Source of the DNA: Dentipellis sp. KUC8613
Taxonomy: Eukaryota; Basidiomycota; Agaricomycetes; Russulales; Hericiaceae
Assembly: GCA_002286715.1 (NCBI GenBank)
Contig: NSJX01000166.1
Coordinates: 6,656 to 19,554, forward strand
Direction of reading: 5' to 3'
Length of the DNA: 12,899 nt
In this document: piece by piece, positions 7,293-12,899 of the stretch
How positions within the stretch are numbered: the first letter of the stretch is position 1
Layout of the letters: each line of letters starts with the position of its first letter
Position numbers and translations under genes: made by a program
Notes under the pieces: generated by a model
The model's input: the letters and a program-made list of their open reading frames with translations, nothing else
The model's database searches: none
What the model was told of the DNA's origin: nothing

Positions 7293-10200
7293 ATGGCACC
7301 CCGCAAGCGGAAGCGCCGCGCACAGCTCATTCAAATAAGTGATGACGAGGATGCCGATTCCCCTGGCCCCTCTCGGCACATCCGCATGACTGTCCCCCTG
7401 GCCCGCAAGCCAAAAGCGACAACCATGAAAATCAGGCCCTCGGAAGGCAACATAATCAGTGCCTTGTCCGCCTCAGGCGTCGCCGCCGCGTCAGGAGTCA
7501 ATGAAGCAGCTATCGAGTCGGATATACCACCTGAAGACAACACTGTCTATATCCAAGAAGACGATGTTCCGTATTCCCGGAGGCCGAAAAGGGTGCGCAC
7601 TGGAAAGAAGAGGCGAAAGCGACGGGTGCGTGTCATGTTTCTATAGTCTCAACAAAGTTTGACCTCCTTTTTTTCTAGATCGACCATCTTAAAGAATTCC
7701 AACAACACCAAAACACAATTTTGGACGAGCTGTTAAGGCATGATGGTATCGGCCACCTGGATTCTTCAGCGCCGTGTACGACTTGTGCCGCCGAGAAAGG
7801 CGACATACGTTGTATCGATTGCGTCGGCCTGCGGTTGGAATGCGCGGCATGTATCTGCAAGCGTCATGCAACAGATCCATTTCACCGACTGCGAGTAAGT
7901 TTCGTTTTCTCAATCTGCCAAGCTCTTCGCCGCTTACATACCAATTTTCAGCGTTGGAACGGCTTGTGCTATACGCCTTTCAGTCTGTTCGACGCGGGTC
8001 TGTCCATTCAGCTCGGCCACGATGGTCACTCCTGCCCCCACCCCCATTCTTCTCCCACTGTGATAACGGCCATCGACGTACAAGGCATCCATCAATTACG
8101 GGTAGTTCTTTGCGACTGCGAGCTCGTGGGTTCGGCGCCCACGTATATCCAGCTCTTACGTGCAAATTGGTGGCCGGTGACGCTCAATCGACCTAGAACC
8201 GTGGTAACGATTCGTACGCTGAAGCTCTTTCACGCGCTGTCTGTCCAAGCAAAGACCAATGCGTACGACTTCTATAATGGTCTTGTACGGTTCACAGACG
8301 GCAGCGGTTTACAACAGCCCAAGGTATGTACGTACTGTTCCGATATCTGACGAAGCTCAATTGGATTTAGACCCGCTACCAAGAATTTACTCGTGCCACT
8401 CGATGCTACCGCCACCTGAAGATGACGAAGCGCGGCGGTCGTGGACATGACCCTGCGGGTATTGAAAATACCGAAGAAGGATCACTAGCTGTGGAATGTC
8501 CTGCTTGCCCGCACCCTGGCCGAAACATACCCGATGATTGGGAAAGCGTGCCGGCCGGGAAAAAGTACGTCGTCTTTCTTCGCTTGAACGGAGCGGAAAC
8601 TTATGCACCCTAGGTTTCTCTACGCGCTATTACTCGCCATCGATGCAAATTTCAAGCTCAAATTGAAGAGTCATAATTATGCCGACCTCGAGCTTGCGCC
8701 AGGGTGGTCTTATTTCGTTCCCGAGGAGCGTTATCAACAGCACCTCGCATCTAACGAGGACGAGGAAGAGGTCAGTATTTGCTGTAAGTCTCTGCAGATT
8801 GTTGCTCACGTGAGTTACGTCTACTCATTAGATGAAGACCTGTGACTCAACATTCGCAGCAGTAGATCATGCAAACACTCCGGGCCAAAAACGCTTTTCC
8901 GTGAATGGAGTCGGCGCGGTGGTCTGTGCTCGTCACGGATTTTTCCGTCCGAATGGCGTGGGTGATCTACCACGCGGTGAACGGTATGTATTATAGCCTT
9001 GATACCGATCTCTAACGTCCTCACCTGTTCACAGATACGTCAGCATGGGGTTCCTACTTCTCATGACCATCTCAATCGGAGGCATAGTCTGGCGCGCGCT
9101 CGTCATATCATATGATATTGCCTGTCAATTCTCCAAGAATTTCCAAAAGCGAATGTCCACATTCCCTCCCAACTTCCGAATCGACTCTGCTGTCACGTCG
9201 GTCATATTCCTTGTCCCCAAATTCCACCTTCCTGCACATGGACCGAAATGTCAGGCTGATTTCTCATTCAATCATACAGCGGGCGTCGGGCGCACGTATG
9301 GCGAAACTGTCGAAGCGAACTGGGCGAAGACAAACAGAGCAGCATTAAGCTCACGGGAGATGTCGGCGGGGGCTCGCCATGAGTCGCTTAACGATATCTT
9401 TGGCGCTATCAACTGGGGGAAGACGGTTTCAATGGGTAAGCCTTTCGAAACTTCTTGATTTCGTGGACTAATGACGAGATAGGTGTACATTTCGCCCGTT
9501 CTATGAAAGAAGCAATCTACATGCTTGCACAACAGGAGCCACGCTACAACGATCTCAGGGACACCTTCCCGCCCGCAGTTGTCGAGCGCTGGGACAATAT
9601 GATAACAGCGTGGGATGCGGACAAGTCACAGCCGAATCCATTCGAGGAGCCTGGCATTCAAGGTAAGAAGAACATTGACTCCTAGTTTGTGCATGCCGCT
9701 TATTTCCGAAGCAGAGACTACCTTAGCGGACGTTCGACTGGAGATTTCTGTAGAAGAAGCGCGAGAGGCTAGTCGGGGCATTGTCTCGCTCCATGAAATG
9801 ACGAGTGGTACATTTTTGAGCGTCGGTCTGGAGCTTCAAGAGCAGCAGTACGTCATCAACTCGATTCCGTTCACTTATTGCCTCTGTTGACTGACGGCTC
9901 ACCTGGTTGTAAGGCGTTTACTACAAAGAAAGGGTAACAACGCAGCGGAGAAATTCACTACCAAGAAGAAGCTCACCCTGCAAGACAAACGAAATGCACT
10001 GCACCATCGAATTCAGGCGTGGCGTCAAGTTCAATGTCTCTACATGCCCGTCGTAACCACGCTTCTCCCGAAAGCTGCCGACGACGAGTCTCCGGTGCAG
10101 GAGGCACCCCGACTTAACACCTCCGAAGACGTCTCTATACCCAAGCCCGAAAAAGAGAAGCTGTGGATGCCATCCGACCTCAGCCCCTCGCATCGGGCAA

Positions 10201-11183
10201 CCGGTATACTTCCTGGTCTGGCCGACAAGGAGCTGCGCTTGCGCGAGGCGGAAGCGGAGGACGCTCTTCACGAGATCCGTCGACTTATTCGCATACACTT
10301 GGGGTTACGACACTACAAGAAGACGCAGGTTGACGGGCCAAGTCAAAAGCGCAATACGCGCACAAGAGAGATGATTTCAACATTTCTTCTGAAGCGTGAC
10401 CGTCAGTTCGAACGCTACAATGCCGCACGCGCTGCCTTGGACCGATTACAGCCAGAGATTGATGCACCGTGGAGGGCGCGGCTCCTACCGATGTGCAAGA
10501 GCGACCTCGTGGATCCCTCCGGTGACGATGGCGAAGACGATGACGGCGATCCGACTCGCAAGGGAAAGAAAGCTTTGGAACAGCGGCGGCGTAAAGCCCT
10601 TGGTGAAGGGAAGAAGGAAATACCTTGGATCTGGCGCACGCTCCGACCAGATGCGCGCGATTTGCCTCGGAGCGAGGGGATGACGGAGGATGAGATACAC
10701 GAAAGTGAGTGACAAATCCTGTAGTTGTAAATACTTTACTAGAGTTACTATTCAGGTATGCGCGTGACATATGCAAAAGCCCAAGCTCGCATGCGGCGTT
10801 GGAAGGAGGAGATCCAACTTCTCAACGAGGAGATGCGCCGTACGCTCGTGTTTCTCCAGTGTAAGGGGACATGGTGGCACCAGAGGCTTGATGTCCGTCC
10901 AGACGCACCACACGACATCAAGTCCGGGTTACGCGCGTATGCCATGCGACAAAGCCTGCTTTACAACGGGCTGGCTAGATTGTTCAAATCTCTATGGGAT
11001 CCCATACTCAAAACTTCTAACTTAACTCTAGCATTACCGAATGTTCCACTACTGGCCGAGCCACTTAAAGCACCTGACACACCCGTCGTCAGCGCGGGCG
11101 AGGACTCCTCGGATGACTCAGACACATCGAGCGAGGGGTTAGGTCACGATGATACTGATTTAGATTTAGTAGAAGATGAATAA
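7293..11183 (+). CDS. KDZ-superfamily transposase with CxC2 cysteine cluster, 1,118 aa, apparently intact
   Basis: Eleven exons: 7293-7625, 7679-7894, 7952-8323, 8371-8564, 8614-8770, 8832-8983, 9035-9435, 9483-9662, 9715-9847, 9914-10704 and 10756-11183. The ten introns are 47-66 nt, GT-AG, and the frame closes to 1,119 codons. The N-terminus has a nuclear-localisation-like RKRKRR, then LIQISDDED (12-20), a SUMO-interacting motif candidate, and a second basic patch ending at 111. Residues 144-239 form the CxC2 cysteine cluster typical of KDZ transposases (C144, C147, C156, C159, C166, C169, C171, H174, later C237 and C239). CPAC at 350-353 follows. Catalytic core candidates are Asp382 (AIDANF), Asp502 (SYDIACQF) and Glu568 (GETVEANWA), with VCARHG at 455-460 and VPKFHLPAHG at 535-544 between them. 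A long charged helical region and an acidic tail (LVEDE) end the protein. It should excise and insert the element by binding the terminal repeats. No internal stop or missing key residue is visible. Confidence 0.95.
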
Positions 11184-11683
11184 ATGTTGATTTAAGCTGT
11201 ATCTATGGGATAGAACATATGTGTTTTGATTTTGACTATCCGGCGAGGGTGTTTTGATTCACCAAGTCGAATGTCACGTGACCAAATCTTGCATCTCGTC
11301 CTCATTGAATTCACCAAGTTGAATATCACCTGACCAAGGTCTTCCATTTCGACAAGTTGAACAAAATGCTACAAAGTCTATACATCTGAGTTTGTTCGAG
11401 CACCTGTTGACTGTGCAAACCCACAGTTATAACTATAATTACAGTATTAGACAATGGTACATAGATATAGTAGATGCATGGGATCTATCGGAGGTATCTC
11501 TAGCAGATAGATGACAGTACAGTCAGGTGAGCAAACACAGGGCTACCCTGGCGATAGATATGAACAAGTCCATTACATACATAGAGAGAGAAAGCGGTAG
11601 GACATACACAGAACGGTAAACGGGGAGCTGTGGGAGTCCCTGAGCCCAGCAATGGCAGCGCGGATCGCGGGGCTGCAAGGGCA
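11184..11683. other. Right subterminal non-coding stretch
   Basis: This stretch separates the transposase stop from the inner edge of the right repeat. It has no credible gene. It contains the approximate 52-bp-period repeat described separately, an AT-rich part around 11400-11480, and, next to the repeat edge, patchy inverted similarity to 1178-1280. The first 100 bases after 11183 probably carry the transposase polyadenylation signals. Confidence 0.6.
11257..11351 (+). repeat. Imperfect tandem repeat, two copies with 52-bp period
   Basis: Copy one (11257-11298) and copy two (11309-11351) both begin ATTCACCAAGT and continue GAAT.TCAC.TGACCAA, then a TCTT and TTTCG/CTCG end. A partial third copy ACAAGTTGAAC follows at 11352-11362. 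Copy one contains a perfect E-box CACGTG at 11275-11280 that is CACCTG in copy two. The repeat lies just inside the right end and is not present at the left end. Confidence 0.75.
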
Positions 11684-12718
11684 CCCGGCGATGGGAACGG
11701 GGGCGGCTCCGCTATACAATCTCGCCCACACAAGGGACGAGGATGTTCCACATTGACGAGGGCCGGCGCGGGCTCGAAAGAGCGCGGGAAGGGACGCGAG
11801 GAGGGCAGGTGAATGAAAACGCCAGCGGGGAAGCGGCGGCCGGTGGGGAGGGGAGTGACGAGGGGAGCGGGAGGCGGGTGATAAAGCCCACAACCTCAAA
11901 ATTGCCAGCAGCAGAGTGCTTTAGGCAAATGAGGGGTCGGCGAGGGCAGGAATGGGCGCAAGAGGGGGCGCAGGAGGGTGGGCGGGCAGGTGGAAGCACC
12001 CGGCGCCCAGCGGTGGCAGGAGCAACAGCGGGAGGGGCCGGGGCGTATCCAACGTGCAGCTTCCGAATTGACAACATCGCGCGTTGTCTGCGCGGGGCGA
12101 AGGGTCGGCGAGGGCGTAAACGGGTGCGGGGAGGGATGCGAAAACGAGCGGCGGGCGGGCGAGGAGCCTACGCCTAGCGAAGGCGATGACGGCGGCGGCG
12201 GCGGCGGCGGCGGCGGCTGGAAATGGCGGCGAATGCCACGAGTGGACCGGCGCCAGGGTTCCTTGAGCGCTGCAGGGGGATAGAAGGCTGGCGAGGGCGA
12301 GGGCGAGGGCGCAAGGAGGGGCAGGAGCTGTGGTATGGGGTGGCGTGCAACAAGCGCCCGGTTGTGGCGGCGGTGGCGGCGGCGGCGGCAGCGGCAGCGG
12401 CAGCGGCGGCGGGGCCGGTGGCGTACAGACTGGAAGGGCGAGCGGTCACGTGCGGTTCGACTGCTCACCGAGCATGGTCCAGTGTACGGCTGTGGGCCAT
12501 TCTGTCGGTATCCCTGTTATTTCACCATAGTAAAAGTCACGAGCTGCAGCACTGCTCCCTTTACAGACTTTACTACTGTGCACTGCAACGCTGTCGCATT
12601 TTACTACTACACCTTATAAGGCTGCAAAACACTACTATGCTACCGTAGTAGCAGGGTAAACACACCAGCTGCTGAATCCACCATGCTATGCTATTATATT
12701 AGGGTGTTAGTGGACTAT
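11684..12718 (-). repeat. Right terminal inverted repeat (1,035 bp)
   Basis: This is the mirror copy of 143-1177, with the three substitutions at 12644, 12396 and 12386 relative to the left arm. All open frames seen here are mirrored in the left arm. The outer end reads GGGTGTTAGTGGACTAT up to 12718, after which similarity stops. The inner edge at 11684 is followed by TGC, which in the left arm occurs seven bases further in, suggesting a 7-bp difference at the junction. Confidence 0.97.
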
Positions 12719-12899
12719 TGGGACCACTGCGGCTCGTTCTGACTGGGTTGCCAAAGATCATCACACATATGAAACAACTCGGAGTTTTTCATACTGTCTT
12801 TTGCTATCATGTACTGATACCCAAGCACTAGATACCCAAACACTAGATACATTTAGGGGTCGACACTAACAACGAACCGACAACCGAGCACCAAGCACC
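12719..12899. other. Right flanking DNA outside the transposon
   Basis: The 181 bases outside the right repeat have no counterpart in the left flank and contain no recognisable gene. The only structure seen is the short tandem repeat at 12816-12850. Confidence 0.7.
12816..12850 (+). repeat. Short tandem repeat, 15-bp unit, 2.3 copies
   Basis: Units GATACCCAAGCACTA (12816-12830) and GATACCCAAACACTA (12831-12845) differ at one base and are followed by a partial GATAC. It belongs to the flanking DNA, not the element. Significance is unknown. Confidence 0.85.

Larger units (their letters stand above)
143..12718. mobile_element. Complete KDZ-superfamily DNA transposon with long terminal inverted repeats
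   Basis: The element is bounded by two 1,035-bp inverted repeats in which position x pairs with position 12861 minus x. It carries a KDZ-type transposase near its right end plus three further genes. KDZ elements (Kyakuja, Dileera, Zisupton) are cut-and-paste DNA transposons known to be expanded in mushroom-forming fungi. The near identity of the arms and the uninterrupted spliced reading frames suggest a recent insertion that may still be competent. The outermost shared sequence begins ATAGTCCACTAACACCC. I could not find matching direct repeats immediately outside the two ends, so a target-site duplication is not demonstrated. The total length of about 12.6 kb reflects the accessory genes as well as the long repeats. 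Confidence 0.93.

Noticed and set aside
7721..8350. Reading the 209-aa frame through the 57-nt intron as continuous coding sequence
   Set aside because: The intron 7895-7951 has GTAAGT and TTTTCAG ends and removes a stretch unlike KDZ proteins, joining HRLR directly to RWNG as expected in the CxC2 region.
124..12735. Similar words ACTGTGGTGGCT (left flank) and ACTGCGGCT (right flank) as a decayed target-site duplication
   Set aside because: They are not adjacent to the repeat ends on both sides (several bases intervene) and need a 3-bp gap plus a substitution to align.
1..12899. TET/JBP dioxygenase, often linked to fungal KDZ transposases
   Set aside because: I looked for a gene with an HxD...H iron-binding arrangement and found none; all substantial spliced frames are accounted for by the four genes.
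1..12899. tRNA, rRNA or CRISPR array
   Set aside because: No cloverleaf-like conserved boxes, ribosomal sequence or regularly spaced identical repeats with unique spacers were recognised.

Overview
This window is almost entirely one DNA transposon of about 12.6 kb, lying in a fungal genome that is most likely a mushroom-type basidiomycete (Agaricomycetes). The evidence for the host is the density of very short GT-AG introns (about 46-73 nt), GC-rich coding sequence, and a transposase with the hallmarks of the KDZ (Kyakuja-Dileera-Zisupton) superfamily, which expanded strongly in basidiomycetes. All exon models below were spliced by hand. In each multi-exon gene the reading frame closes across every junction, which is the main internal support for them.

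Layout: 1-142 is left flanking DNA. 143-1177 is the left terminal inverted repeat (TIR) and 11684-12718 is its mirror image. The two arms are 1,035 bp each, without indels, and I see three mismatches, all transitions. 1178-1889 and 11184-11683 are subterminal non-coding stretches. Four genes lie between them: (A) a minus-strand gene of about 777 aa (4568 down to 1890) with an N-terminal homeodomain- or Myb-like region and a C-terminal tryptophan-rich module; (B) a plus-strand gene of 341 aa (4755-5929) with an Ala/Pro-rich minisatellite and two sequences resembling SUMO-interacting motifs (SIMs); (C) a small basic gene of 203 aa (6399-7167); and (D) the KDZ transposase of 1,118 aa (7293-11183, 11 exons). 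Genes A and B diverge from a shared gap of about 190 bp. Genes C and D follow B in the same direction. 12719-12899 is right flanking DNA.

The element looks recent and possibly functional: the TIRs are about 99.7% identical, the transposase reads through 11 exons without an internal stop, and its three candidate acidic catalytic residues and zinc-ligand clusters are present. I see no clear target-site duplication, which is an unexplained oddity.

How the genes may work together (inference): D would cut and join DNA at the TIRs, A is a plausible DNA-binding partner, C is a small basic protein of unknown role, and B could act as a SUMO-reading adaptor. A SIM-like sequence followed by acidic residues also sits at the extreme N-terminus of the transposase, so two separate proteins of the element appear equipped to engage SUMO. 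I regard this possible SUMO link as the most interesting feature. No TET/JBP dioxygenase, sometimes a neighbour of fungal KDZ transposases, is present.
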